A stretch of 64,000 bases of DNA from Aminipila butyrica (GCF_010669305.1 NZ_CP048649.1:2666001-2730000), one strand, 5' to 3'. Shown: positions 8,295-16,785, numbered from the stretch's first letter. The notes: generated by a model not told the origin, from the sequence alone. Numbers and translations are program-made.

Positions 8295-9524
8295 ATGAAG
8301 AACCATTCTTGTCCTCCAGGATGCACAAATGGTCTTTCCCAAATCTGTGGAACTTCTCTCGATCTTGACGATCTGAATTTCGCAGAATCCAAGAACCATC
8401 TGTTATATGTAAATAAAGTGTATTCAAAGGGCGAAGGGGTCGCAAGTCCCTTAGTATTCAATCTAAATACGTCACCAGCTACATTCCAGACCCAGTTGTT
8501 ACTGTCCCCGCTGAGATCACAGGAAACCGATAATCTCTGCGAAGAAGTATTAGGGGCGGAGTGCAACTGCCGTCGCGATCGAAATCGCGACAGCATCTTT
8601 GATTCCAATGGGAATTGGGGTTGTGACAGAGATCCAAATCGGCGAGAAGGTATTAACTGTAACTGCAACTGTAATTGCGGCAACGTGCTGGGGGCTGCCA
8701 CCTGCCAGCTGGATGAAAACGCCGTATTTACAATCTTAAGAAGCCGCGTTCGAGTAACATCTTTCAATCTGGAGCATCCGGGATGCCTGAGTCCGAATCA
8801 GGTAACCGTAGACGGCTTCCCAGTAGACAGCTTGTTCAACTTCGACGGTTCCTATGAGGCTTCCGTTGATTCTATCCTGCCGGATATCATTAAAAAGCCT
8901 TGTGCAGAGAATAATCTGCCGACCAAGGCATTTTTCCTAATCTCTTGTGCAGGTCCGTGGATATTCCAGGCCGAGTTTATCGTAGAGGGTACAGTTAATA
9001 CTAACGGTACTATCTGCTGCTTCCGGGCGACCTTCAGTACGTTCTGCCCAACTCCAATCTGTGCTAATATTCCGGTAGTCAACTTGTCCGTACCAAAGAT
9101 TAGTATCCCTTGCGCATCCGGCGGCATGACCCCTCGGATCGTATTCAACTTTGGTGCCAACATGAACCTGTTGAATCCAATACTTCGCTTGATACCTGAC
9201 AGTGACAATGACGCTCTGCGGCTAGTGCTGGATACTGCCGTGGCCGTAGAACCGACAGTAGATGTGCAGGTCCTGAAACAGGCTCTGCTGTGCATTAATG
9301 CCTGTGAAGCTATTTTCCCATGTGAAGGCACCGACAGCGAGCTGGAAAGCGAAGAAGAGGAAGAGGAAGAGCTGGAACAGGAATGCCAGTGTGGTAATGG
9401 AAACCAAACTGCTGGGGCCTCTAACCGCCCAAGCAATTGCAGCTGCCGAAGCAGAAACTCAAGCAGGAACCCATCCGTGCTGGGCGCGAACACGTCTTGC
9501 TCCAGCTGCTTTAGAGGTTTTTAG
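8295..9524 (+). CDS. Cysteine-rich protein of unknown function, 409 residues
   Basis: I do not recognise a named family. The ATG at 8295 follows GAGGT at eight bases. There is no signal peptide or membrane segment. The N-terminal ~135 residues carry a CPPGC motif, a run of alternating Cys and Asn (CNCNCNC) and many Arg/Asp residues. The middle (about 140-340) is richer in hydrophobic beta-prone sequence with spaced cysteines (CCFRATFSTFCPTPIC). Then comes a strongly acidic stretch of Glu residues and a Cys/Ser/Asn-rich tail with CQCG, CSC and CSSC. Such composition is common in disulfide- or metal-cross-linked spore coat or exosporium proteins, so that is my best guess, but it is inference only. 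It is monocistronic, with a leader hairpin before it and a structured GC-rich region after it. Confidence 0.8.
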   Translation: MKNHSCPPGCTNGLSQICGTSLDLDDLNFAESKNHLLYVNKVYSKGEGVASPLVFNLNTSPATFQTQLLLSPLRSQETDNLCEEVLGAECNCRRDRNRDSIFDSNGNWGCDRDPNRREGINCNCNCNCGNVLGAATCQLDENAVFTILRSRVRVTSFNLEHPGCLSPNQVTVDGFPVDSLFNFDGSYEASVDSILPDIIKKPCAENNLPTKAFFLISCAGPWIFQAEFIVEGTVNTNGTICCFRATFSTFCPTPICANIPVVNLSVPKISIPCASGGMTPRIVFNFGANMNLLNPILRLIPDSDNDALRLVLDTAVAVEPTVDVQVLKQALLCINACEAIFPCEGTDSELESEEEEEEELEQECQCGNGNQTAGASNRPSNCSCRSRNSSRNPSVLGANTSCSSCFRGF

Positions 9525-9531
9525 CTGAAGA

Positions 9532-9790
9532 TGACAGGGCAAACGTCCTCTGGACAGAATGCCCCGTAAAACAGAGCGCCGGTGTATCCTGGCTTATGGC
9601 CAGGGGCTGAGGCCCTGACAGACTCCCACCAAGGGACTGTTTCAGGGTGAGGGCCGACGGGCGCCGGCGCATCTATTTCTTTTTCACGGCTGGGTTGGGA
9701 AGCCCTGCCTGCGCGGGCCGCTAAGGCTCTGAATTCCATAGCAAATTTGCCGGACCAGACCAGGGAGACTGCCAAATTTCCCAACAAACA
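9532..9790 (+). ncRNA. Candidate structured RNA: hairpin, three-way junction and GNRA-capped stem
   Basis: This stretch has no credible gene and is visibly richer in G+C than its surroundings. Three units can be paired by eye. First, GGGC (9537-9540) with GCCC (9561-9564) around GTCC/GGAC. Second, a three-way junction: GCGCCGG (9576-9582) closes with CCGGCGC (9664-9670), enclosing a CCTGGC/GCCAGG hairpin (9588-9604) and a longer arm GGCCCT/AGGGCC (9611-9655). Third, GGGTT/AGCCC (9692-9705) with the tetraloop GGGA, a GNRA form, inside an outer CGGC/GCCG pair. It ends just before a strong terminator hairpin. It could be an independent RNA or the 3' untranslated region of the upstream gene. It does not match any riboswitch class I can recall. 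The plus orientation is chosen because the GNRA loop reads on this strand. Confidence 0.45.
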
Positions 9791-9796
9791 GTTCGT

Positions 9797-9853
9797 AAAA
9801 AGGAGTGTCATTCACAGGGCTTTCTAAAAGCCTTGTAAATGGCACTCCTTTTT
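9797..9853. terminator. Bidirectional terminator, long nested hairpin
   Basis: AAAAAGGAGTGTCATT pairs with AATGGCACTCCTTTTT, and an inner stem ACAGGGCTTT pairs with AAAGCCTTGT, giving a nearly uninterrupted hairpin. It has A- and T-runs on both sides, so it can end the plus-strand transcript as well as the minus-strand DUF523 gene. Confidence 0.8.
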
Positions 9854-9888
9854 CTTATCTCTTTACCTATATCAGTTTAGGCCCTGAA

Positions 9889-10362
9889 TCATTCACCATC
9901 CTTCTCTTCTAGGTCCTTTAACAGGGCCTCTGCCTGATCCAACTCCTCTTCATTAAACACGGTAAATCCTGCTCTTTGCAGGTATTCCACCGCCAGGCCC
10001 ACGCCTTCCTTCTTGGTGTCAGTAAAAGTCCCGTCATAAATGAAGCGGTTGCCGCAGGAAGGACTATCTGCCTTCATCAAAGCAAAGCCAACCTGGGCTT
10101 CCTTTGCCAGCCGCAGGGACTCTTCTGCCCCTAGGGTGTATTCCCTCGTTACGTCCAAACCGGTGCAAGACAACACCTTTTCTCCCACTCGCTGAGAATC
10201 CGGACGAGGGATAGGCAGTCCGCCAAATACCTCCGGACAGACAGGGACAAAACGCCCCTCCTCTTTCCACTTCAGGAATCGTTCGTCTAAACACGGAACA
10301 TCCCCATCATCATATCGCACATGCTCCCCATACAGGCAGCTGCTCACCAATATTTTTACCAT
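9889..10362 (-). CDS. DUF523 family protein
   Basis: This 157-residue protein has the clear pattern of the DUF523 family: ILVSSCLYGEHVRYDG-like start (here VRYDDGD), PVCPEVFGGLPIPR, then KADSPSCG and a GVG segment. The conserved cysteines (SSCL, VCPE, SPSCG) suggest metal or redox chemistry, but no function is established. The ATG at 10362 follows AGGAGAG. It stands alone, between a terminator and the substrate-binding protein gene of an ABC importer, 44 bases from that gene's start side and on the same strand. Confidence 0.9.
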   Translation of the reverse strand: MVKILVSSCLYGEHVRYDDGDVPCLDERFLKWKEEGRFVPVCPEVFGGLPIPRPDSQRVGEKVLSCTGLDVTREYTLGAEESLRLAKEAQVGFALMKADSPSCGNRFIYDGTFTDTKKEGVGLAVEYLQRAGFTVFNEEELDQAEALLKDLEEKDGE

Positions 10363-10405
10363 GCTTTTCTCTCCTTTTCTACTGACTGCGGTTTGCTCCC
10401 CAGCC

Positions 10406-11458
10406 CTATTTCTCCTGGGTAGCCAGTTCCCAAATTTCAGTAGTGTACAGCTTAGAAAGGTCTGGCTTATTTTTCACTACACCAAACTGATACGCAATAT
10501 CAGCGGTCTGCTGTAATTTTTCTTCATCCATATAGCCGATATCTGACAGATTTAAATCTTCTGGCTTGACCAACTTGCTGATTTCCTGTGCCTGTTTCAG
10601 TTGGTGCTCCCGGGTCGTACTGGTGGTATCTACATATTTCATTACGATATCTGTGGCTTCTTCTGGATGCTCCACCGCATATTGCCAGCCTTTCAGCGTA
10701 GCTCGCAGGAATCTTACGGCAGATTCCTTGTTCTCCTTCAACCAATCCTGGTTAGCAAATAAGCAATCTTCCAGCATGGCGACTCCTTCGTCGTTCATAT
10801 CAATAACATTTAAGTCGTCTTCACTGATGCCGGACTCCAAAATGCTCATATATTCATTGTAGGACATAGCAGTAGCCACATCAATCTGCCCTTGATAAAG
10901 TTGATCCATGGTATAGCCTTGTTTCGTCAATTCCACACCCTGGTCCGAATCAATACCATATTTATTCAGCAAGGCTAATATCTCGTATTCCCAGCCGCCG
11001 AACCACACACCGATTTTTTTACCAGCTAAATCTTCTGGACTTTCAATGCCCTTTTCCTTTTCCGACACTAAGTACAAGCCGCTTTTCTGCGCAATCTGAG
11101 CAATTTCCACCAAAGGGAAGCCCTGATCTTGATGGGGCAGCAGGCTTCCGCCTACCCAGCCGATACCGATGTCCGCCGCTCCGTTTGCTACCTGCTGCTC
11201 CGGCACGATATCCGGCCCTCCCGGCAGGATCTCAATATCAATGCCCTCCTCCGCATAATAGCCTTTTTCCTGAGCCACGTAATAGCCCATCCACTGAGTT
11301 TGCGGCAGCCATTTCAACTGCAAACGCACAGTGGCATTTCCTGAATCCGCCTGATTGCCCTCCTTATTATCTTCTGCTCCGGCTCCGCAGCCGGCTAGCA
11401 GCGTGGTGGTCAAGGCCAACACCAATCCTATTCCGATGATTCGTTTAATTCCTTTCAT
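10406..11458 (-). CDS. ABC transporter substrate-binding lipoprotein, NMT1/THI5-like
   Basis: This is the extracellular binding protein of the adjacent importer. A lipoprotein signal peptide ends at LLAGCGAG, so Cys24 or nearby is lipidated. The mature part has the SsuA/THI5-like type II fold landmarks: LKWLPQTQWMGYYVAQEKGYY, EEGIDIEILPGGPD, GWVGGSLLPH. The substrate is not certain. The family takes up thiamine or riboflavin precursors, pyrimidines, nitrate, taurine and sulfonates. The 'LKWLPQ.QF.GYYVA' style start is commonest among the ThiY-like or riboflavin-type members. It is the last gene of a four-gene run: ATPase, permease, permease, binding protein. Confidence 0.92.
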   Translation of the reverse strand: MKGIKRIIGIGLVLALTTTLLAGCGAGAEDNKEGNQADSGNATVRLQLKWLPQTQWMGYYVAQEKGYYAEEGIDIEILPGGPDIVPEQQVANGAADIGIGWVGGSLLPHQDQGFPLVEIAQIAQKSGLYLVSEKEKGIESPEDLAGKKIGVWFGGWEYEILALLNKYGIDSDQGVELTKQGYTMDQLYQGQIDVATAMSYNEYMSILESGISEDDLNVIDMNDEGVAMLEDCLFANQDWLKENKESAVRFLRATLKGWQYAVEHPEEATDIVMKYVDTTSTTREHQLKQAQEISKLVKPEDLNLSDIGYMDEEKLQQTADIAYQFGVVKNKPDLSKLYTTEIWELATQEK

Positions 11459-11474
11459 AATATCTCTCCTATCT

Positions 11475-12248
11475 TTAGTTTATTTGTTGAGAAGCGTGCC
11501 ACTTCAACTTATATCTTTCAACGAGGCTGACAGCACTGTACAAGCCAATGCCAATCAATGCTGCAAAGCAGATGCCTGCCCAGCCTTCCGACATTCTGGC
11601 TACCTTTACCGAATTGGAAATCATGTAGCCCAAACCCTTGGATGAATAGAAAAACTCTCCGATGATGGCTCCGATCATCCCTGCTGTCACATTGATTTTC
11701 ATAGCAGTCACCATATGAGTGACGCTGTTTGGCAGCCGCAGCTTATAAAAAATCACCCACCTGGAAGCGCCATAAGATTGCATCAGATCTTCGGCAAAAG
11801 GCTTTAATTCATTAAGGCCTCTATAGGCGTTAAAGGCCATGGCCGCCATGGTGGTAATAGCTACTACAGCGATTTTACCGGACAGTCCATCCCCGAACCA
11901 CAGGTTCATAATAGGTGCTAAAGCGATAATAGGCACCGCATTTAACGCCGATAAGACAAAGAGCCCGCCATACCCCCACTTGGGAAATACCGTGGCTAAA
12001 ACAGCTACGATAAATCCCAAGAGCGAACCGACTAAAATGCCGAAAACCGCTTCCGTCAGCGTCACCCAGCTATAAGCCAGCAGCACCGGCAGTTTATCCA
12101 CGATGGTGGCTCCAATGCTGGATGGCAGCGGCAGCTGATACAATTCCACCCCCAATAAAAGATGAAAAATTCCCAGCTGCCAAAAAAGAAAGAACATTAC
12201 TCCTGCTGCGATTGGCATCAGCCGATCCGTACCATTCCCTTTATTCAT
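11475..12248 (-). CDS. ABC transporter permease (SsuC/ThiX type), second of two
   Basis: This inner-membrane permease of 257 residues has about six hydrophobic segments and the EAA-type coupling loop that touches the ATPase (DLMQSYGASRWVIFYKLRLPNSV). It lies 33 bases after the first permease and 16 bases before the binding-protein gene. The two permeases probably form a heterodimer, as in transporters with two distinct BPD_transp_1 subunits. Confidence 0.92.
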   Translation of the reverse strand: MNKGNGTDRLMPIAAGVMFFLFWQLGIFHLLLGVELYQLPLPSSIGATIVDKLPVLLAYSWVTLTEAVFGILVGSLLGFIVAVLATVFPKWGYGGLFVLSALNAVPIIALAPIMNLWFGDGLSGKIAVVAITTMAAMAFNAYRGLNELKPFAEDLMQSYGASRWVIFYKLRLPNSVTHMVTAMKINVTAGMIGAIIGEFFYSSKGLGYMISNSVKVARMSEGWAGICFAALIGIGLYSAVSLVERYKLKWHASQQIN

Positions 12249-12281
12249 CGCTTATCCCTCCTTTCTGCAAAGATACCATTC

Positions 12282-13049
12282 TTACAGCGCTGCTTTAGTC
12301 CAGCGGGCGAAAGCTCGCTCTATGCTGACAATAAAGATATAACTAAAAATGCCTAAGCAAGCACTGTCCAAAACGGTGGCCCAAAAGTTTGCTGCCTGAG
12401 CAGAACCGTAATAAAGGCTCCTTAAAATTAAAATGCCTACACCACTGTTTGCCCCCATGATCTCCACCAAAATAGCCGAAGTAATAGACAGCGGTGCCGC
12501 TATCTTTAAACCCGTGAATAACCCGGGCACAGCCGACGGCAGTAACAGCTTGCTATATAGCTGAATCTTGCTGGCCGAATAACTGTACATCAGCTCCCGC
12601 TTTTCTTTTTCCGCACTTTTCAGCCCACTTAGCATATTTACAGAAACCGGGAAAAAAGTAATATATGCCGCGATGATAACGCGAGCCAAATCCCCGTCCC
12701 GTACCATGCCGAACACCATAGGGGCTAGCCCCAGCACTGGGAGCATCTGGGCCAGAATCAGATAGGGGAAGATTGTTTTTTCTGCCCACCTGGATCCGCT
12801 CATAGTGATGGCTGTCAGTACCCCGACCAATGCCCCCAGCAAAAACCCTTTTCCTGCACTGACTAAGGTGGATATGCTCTGAGGCCAGAGCACCTGTCGT
12901 TCCTGAAACATAGCCAATAAGACATGGTGCAGATATGGAAGCTTTATCCACGAGCTGCCAAGACCCGAAGCAGAATCAGCTGCCCAGGCAGCCCCTTCCC
13001 ACAAGAGGCCTAAGAAGACAAAGATTAAAAGAATGCGCAGCTTTTTCAT
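12282..13049 (-). CDS. ABC transporter permease (SsuC/ThiX type), first of two
   Basis: This 255-residue membrane protein begins with a hydrophobic leader-like helix and carries the coupling loop ELMYSYSASKIQLYSKLLLPSAVP. Its ATG overlaps the stop of the ATPase gene by four bases (ATGA), a sign of translational coupling. It is clearly related to, but diverged from, the next permease, which supports an ancient duplication with specialised halves. Confidence 0.92.
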   Translation of the reverse strand: MKKLRILLIFVFLGLLWEGAAWAADSASGLGSSWIKLPYLHHVLLAMFQERQVLWPQSISTLVSAGKGFLLGALVGVLTAITMSGSRWAEKTIFPYLILAQMLPVLGLAPMVFGMVRDGDLARVIIAAYITFFPVSVNMLSGLKSAEKEKRELMYSYSASKIQLYSKLLLPSAVPGLFTGLKIAAPLSITSAILVEIMGANSGVGILILRSLYYGSAQAANFWATVLDSACLGIFSYIFIVSIERAFARWTKAAL

Positions 13050-13819
13050 GTGAGCCCCTCCTGAAAACTGTTCCGGATGCTGGACACCAACTGGAAGAAT
13101 TCAGCCTTATTTCGCAACTCTCGGCTTCTGGGCCGTGGAAAAGGAACCGGAATAATATCAGCTAGCTTGCCCGGATGGGGAGTCAGCACACACACCCGGT
13201 CGGATAAAAAAGCTGCTTCTGGAATACTATGGGTCACGAAGACCACGGTCTTTTTAGTCTGACTCCAAATTTGCAAAATGTCTTCATTCATCTTTTCTCT
13301 GGAAAACTCATCCAGGGCAGAAAAAGGTTCATCCATCAATAAGATTTCTGGATCGGCGGCCAGTGCCCGAGCAATGGAAACACGCTGCTGCATGCCGCCA
13401 CTCAGTTCTCTGGGGTAACAGTTTTGAAACTCCTCTAGGCCGACTAGGGCCAGCAGCTCCTGACTCCTGCGCTCCCGCTCCCCCTTGTCCACCTTCATCA
13501 TTTCCAGAGGCAGCGCAACGTTATCCTTAATCTTTCGCCAATCGTACAGGACTGGGTTTTGAAAAACCATGCCATACCTCTTTTCCTTCCGAATCTGGCT
13601 TGGTGTTTTGCCGCCAATGGATACTTGACCAGAAGTCGCTTGCAGCAAGTCGCCAATGACTCGCAGGAGGGTAGTCTTCCCACAGCCGGAGGGGCCTAAC
13701 AGGGAGATGAATTCTCCCTGTTGAATCTCCAAATTGATATTCTGCAAGGCAGTAACGTTCTCTCCGGAGGCTTCATATATCATAGATACATTTTCAATCT
13801 TTATTTCAGGGACACTCAT
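13046..13819 (-). CDS. ABC transporter ATP-binding protein (SsuB/ThiZ/TauB type)
   Basis: This 257-residue ATPase powers the importer. All nucleotide-binding motifs are present: Walker A GPSGCGKTT, Q-loop region MVFQNP, signature LSGGMQQR, Walker B ILLMDEPFSALD and the switch histidine in FVTHS. The start at 13819 follows AAAGGAGGAAGAG. It is the first gene of the transporter operon. The 177 bases upstream hold a 14-base inverted repeat but no riboswitch that I recognise, so the sequence does not reveal the substrate. Confidence 0.94.
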   Translation of the reverse strand: MSVPEIKIENVSMIYEASGENVTALQNINLEIQQGEFISLLGPSGCGKTTLLRVIGDLLQATSGQVSIGGKTPSQIRKEKRYGMVFQNPVLYDWRKIKDNVALPLEMMKVDKGERERRSQELLALVGLEEFQNCYPRELSGGMQQRVSIARALAADPEILLMDEPFSALDEFSREKMNEDILQIWSQTKKTVVFVTHSIPEAAFLSDRVCVLTPHPGKLADIIPVPFPRPRSRELRNKAEFFQLVSSIRNSFQEGLT

Positions 13820-13904
13820 GTGCTCTTCCTCCTTTCATATTTTTCATATCGTTTTAATATGAATTAACTTTAAAAAAATAGGGCAATTTAATCTGGGGTT
13901 TTAC

Positions 13905-13940
13905 GATTCCGCCAATACCTTTCACAGTATTAGCGGAATC
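13905..13940. repeat. 14-base inverted repeat between cysK and the ABC operon
   Basis: GATTCCGCCAATAC pairs with GTATTAGCGGAATC around an eight-base loop, with one G-T wobble. There is no T-run on either side, so it is a poor intrinsic terminator. It may be an RNA stem ending the cysK transcript or an operator for the transporter operon. Confidence 0.55.
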
Positions 13941-13996
13941 TCATAAAAGCCACAGTTAAAATGCCACTAAACGGGAACTACAAGTTTCCTCTACAA

Positions 13997-14932
13997 TCAG
14001 TTTCCAAACAGTGGGGTAGACAAATAGCGATCCCCGGAGTCTGGCAGCAAGGCAACAATGGTCTTGCCTTTGTTTTCTGGCCTAGCTGCTACAATTTTAG
14101 CTGCCTTTAAGACTGCACCTGAGGAGATACCCACCAAGATGCCTTCGCTGACAGCAAATTCTCTGCCTTCCGCAAAGGAGTCATCATTTTCAATAGGCAG
14201 AACTTCATCATAGATATCCGTATTTAATACTACTGGCACAAATCCGGCTCCGATGCCCTGAATCTTGTGGGGCCCTGGGGCGCCCCCTGACAGTACCGGA
14301 CTGGCTGCTGGCTCTACAGCGATAATCTGTACATCCGAATTTTTCTCTCTCAAGTATTGGCCTACACCAGTGATTGTACCGCCCGTACCGACACCTGCGA
14401 TAAAGATATCAACCTTGCCGTCAGTCTGCTGCCAGATTTCTGGTCCCGTAGTGGCTTTGTGGACTTCTGGATTAGCTGGGTTTACAAACTGTCCTAGAAC
14501 AACAGCACCCGGAATGCTGCTTTTCAGTTCTTCTGCCTTTTCAATAGCGCCTTTCATGCCTTTGGCTCCATCTGTAAGCACCAACTCAGCACCATAAGCT
14601 TTCAGCAGATTTCTCCGCTCTACGCTCATGGTCTCCGGCAAGGTCAAGATGGACTTGTATCCCTTGGCTGCGGCAATAGCCGCTAAACCAATACCGGTAT
14701 TTCCCGAAGTGGGCTCAATAATCGTCGCTCCCGGCGCTAAAATCCCTTTCTTTTCTGCATCTTCAATCATGGCCAAAGCAATTCGATCTTTAACGGATCC
14801 AGCCGGATTCAAGTATTCCAATTTTGCCAGAATGGTAACGTCTTTTACCCCGCCCCGCTGGCTGTATCGGTTTAATTTCAGCAATGGCGTTCCCCCGATA
14901 AGTTCTACTGCGCTTTCTTTAATCTTTGACAT
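13997..14932 (-). CDS. cysK: Cysteine synthase A (O-acetylserine sulfhydrylase)
   Basis: CysK makes L-cysteine from O-acetylserine and sulfide with pyridoxal phosphate. The 311 residues contain the family set: ELIGGTPLLKL, the PLP lysine in NPAGSVKDRIA, the substrate loop PTSGNTGIG, the phosphate-binding GVGTGGTITG and a C-terminal LLPDSGDRYLST. The start at 14932 follows GGGAGG. It is monocistronic with a strong sigma-A promoter upstream. Its partner cysE, which supplies O-acetylserine, lies at the far end of the window (62875-63777). Confidence 0.97.
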   Translation of the reverse strand: MSKIKESAVELIGGTPLLKLNRYSQRGGVKDVTILAKLEYLNPAGSVKDRIALAMIEDAEKKGILAPGATIIEPTSGNTGIGLAAIAAAKGYKSILTLPETMSVERRNLLKAYGAELVLTDGAKGMKGAIEKAEELKSSIPGAVVLGQFVNPANPEVHKATTGPEIWQQTDGKVDIFIAGVGTGGTITGVGQYLREKNSDVQIIAVEPAASPVLSGGAPGPHKIQGIGAGFVPVVLNTDIYDEVLPIENDDSFAEGREFAVSEGILVGISSGAVLKAAKIVAARPENKGKTIVALLPDSGDRYLSTPLFGN

Positions 14933-15048
14933 AGTATTTACCTCCCTATTCTATATGGCCCCTATGACTTCCGCTATCATCGCTCCGCCGTTGGGTGCTA
15001 ATTTAATTTTATATTCCTACTTATCCGATAGGTTTTATATGTAATTAA

Positions 15049-15077
15049 ATTATAGTATGGGTACTTTCATCTGTCAA
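15049..15077 (-). promoter_or_regulatory. Sigma-A promoter of cysK
   Basis: On the minus strand TTGACA (15077-15072) and TATAAT (15054-15049) are separated by exactly 17 bases, a perfect consensus match. The leader to cysK is about 110 bases and includes a small dyad, CCTA-N9-TAGG (about 15018-15034), which could be a regulator site; cysteine regulators of the Rrf2/CymR type are plausible but not shown. Confidence 0.85.
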
Positions 15078-15176
15078 TATAAATTTTCAGTAAATTTGCG
15101 CAGGCATTTCCCTTTTTTCAGAAAGAACTCCTGCCTGTCTTCCATTATAACAAGAACTAAAAGAAATCAGTAATGC

Positions 15177-15225
15177 AAAAAATCTTCATCTAGCCATAGG
15201 CATCACCTATAACCAAATGAAGATT
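15177..15225 (-). terminator. Terminator after tcdA
   Basis: AATCTTCAT (15181-15189) pairs with ATGAAGATT (15217-15225), with an inner CCATAGG/ACCTAT stem. On the minus strand the hairpin is followed by a T-run (TTTTTT). It lies 36 bases after the tcdA stop. Confidence 0.8.
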
Positions 15226-15260
15226 TCTCTATAGTATACGGCTGGTCTCTCGACCGTCCT

Positions 15261-16031
15261 CTATTCTGTTATATCCCCTATGCCAGATAACTCCCGAATA
15301 ACTTCCCCAGCTATGAGCAGGCCCGCTACCGAGGGCACAAAGGACGTACTGCCAGGAATGCTTCTTCGCTGAGTGCAGGTATGTTGTGAGCCTGGGGGGC
15401 AGATGCAGTTGTTTTTACAACTGGCATGCTGATCCTCCAGCGGCAGCTTTGGCTTTTCGGTAGAATAAACTACCCTTACCCCTTTGATGCCGCGCTTTTT
15501 CAGTTCTTGGCGCATAACCTTAGCCAAAGGGCACATGGAAGTCTTGTGAATATCTTCTACCTTTAACCGGGAAGGATCCAACTTATTTCCAGCACCCATG
15601 CAGCTGATTACCGGTACCCCCGCCTCTTTTGCCTTGACAATGATATCAATTTTAGCGGATACTGTATCCACTGCATCTACCACATAGGAATAGGCAGAAA
15701 AGTCGAACTGATCCGCCGTCTCGGGCAAATAAAAACATTTGTGTACCTGAACCTGAGCATCTGGGTTAATATCTAATATTCGTTCTTTCATCACATCTAC
15801 TTTATACTGGCCTACGGTCTTTCTCGTGGCGATAATCTGACGGTTTAAATTGGTCAGACATACTGTATCATCATCCACCAAGTCAAAGGCCCCCACTCCG
15901 CTCCTAACCAGAGCTTCTACCGTATAACCTCCTACACCGCCAATGCCGAAAACCAACACTCTGGCCTTCTTTAGTTTGTCCATAGCTTCCTGCCCCAGCA
16001 GTAGTTGCGTTCTTGAAAATTGATCCAACAT
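15261..16031 (-). CDS. tcdA: tRNA threonylcarbamoyladenosine dehydratase (TcdA/CsdL)
   Basis: This E1-like ThiF/HesA-family enzyme cyclises N6-threonylcarbamoyladenosine (t6A37) in tRNA using ATP. The 256 residues have the adenylate-binding VFGIGGVGGYTVEALVRSG, the DDDTVCLTNLNRQ segment, VDAVDTVSAK, and the TcdA-type loop CPLAKVMRQELKKRGI. Cysteines near residue 210 (CKNNCICPPG) add a cluster, which is a variation among members. The start at 16031 is the first ATG. It is monocistronic with its own terminator. Confidence 0.93.
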   Translation of the reverse strand: MLDQFSRTQLLLGQEAMDKLKKARVLVFGIGGVGGYTVEALVRSGVGAFDLVDDDTVCLTNLNRQIIATRKTVGQYKVDVMKERILDINPDAQVQVHKCFYLPETADQFDFSAYSYVVDAVDTVSAKIDIIVKAKEAGVPVISCMGAGNKLDPSRLKVEDIHKTSMCPLAKVMRQELKKRGIKGVRVVYSTEKPKLPLEDQHASCKNNCICPPGSQHTCTQRRSIPGSTSFVPSVAGLLIAGEVIRELSGIGDITE

Positions 16032-16113
16032 ATTCTTTATTCCTTTTCTTACAATTTCTATAGTTTTACTAGGCTTTAATTATAGAAAGAAAGCGGCCGC
16101 TGGCCGCCAATTT

Positions 16114-16785
16114 CTACTTCTGTCGATAGGCCTCCATAATCGCCACCGAAGCGCTGGCTCCAATCCGATCTGCTCCAGATTCAATCATCTTTAAAGTTGT
16201 CTCTAGATCACGGATTCCTCCGGAAGCCTTCACCTGCGCCTGATTGCCCACAGTTTGACGCATGAGGGCTACATGATGGGCCGTAGCACCGCCAGTAGAA
16301 AACCCTGTAGACGTTTTTACAAAAGCGGCGCCTGCTTCCACAGACAGCTCACACGCTTTAATAATCTCTTCATCTGTCAGCAGGCAAGTCTCTAGAATTA
16401 CCTTAACAATCGCATTATTTTCCTCCGCCAAGGTCACGACGGAGAGGATGTCCTCTTTTACGTCCTCATAACGTCCCTCTTTTAAAGCGCCTACGTTCAG
16501 GACCATATCAACTTCATCTGCTCCCAAACCACAAGCCCAATCCGTTTCAAAAGCCTTGGCCTCTGTAGCCCCTGCCCCCAGTGGAAAGCCTACCACTACA
16601 GCCACCTTTACGTCAGATCCCTCCAGCAGCTTAGATGCCAGTTCGACATAGCAGCCATTTACGCAGACAGAATAAAAATTATATTCTAGTGCCTCTGCAC
16701 AAAGCTTGCGGATATCTTCTTCTGTAGCCTCCGGCTTCAACAGTGTATGATCAAAATATTTATTTAACTCTTTTACCAGTTCCAT
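16114..16785 (-). CDS. deoC: Deoxyribose-phosphate aldolase
   Basis: DeoC splits 2-deoxyribose 5-phosphate into glyceraldehyde 3-phosphate and acetaldehyde during deoxynucleoside breakdown. I choose the ATG at 16785 because AAAGGAGGAGA lies directly upstream; the open frame continues 32 residues further but that part is not DeoC-like. The 223-residue protein has FDHTLLKPEATEEDI, VVVGFPLGA, KVILETCLL, the Schiff-base lysine in VKTSTGFS and KASGGIRD. No other nucleoside-catabolic genes are beside it. Confidence 0.96.
   Translation of the reverse strand: MELVKELNKYFDHTLLKPEATEEDIRKLCAEALEYNFYSVCVNGCYVELASKLLEGSDVKVAVVVGFPLGAGATEAKAFETDWACGLGADEVDMVLNVGALKEGRYEDVKEDILSVVTLAEENNAIVKVILETCLLTDEEIIKACELSVEAGAAFVKTSTGFSTGGATAHHVALMRQTVGNQAQVKASGGIRDLETTLKMIESGADRIGASASVAIMEAYRQK

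Noticed and set aside
9576..9670. Match to a TPP, cobalamin or cyclic di-GMP-I riboswitch
   Set aside because: Short resemblances (GCTGAG, GCCAGGATAC on the minus strand, CAGGGCAAAC near 9535) occur, but the other required conserved blocks of each class are missing, and no fitting downstream gene follows.
9521..9811. 96-residue open frame on the minus strand
   Set aside because: It runs across the GC-rich foldable stretch, has no ribosome-binding site and an unnatural composition. The paired stems explain the sequence better.
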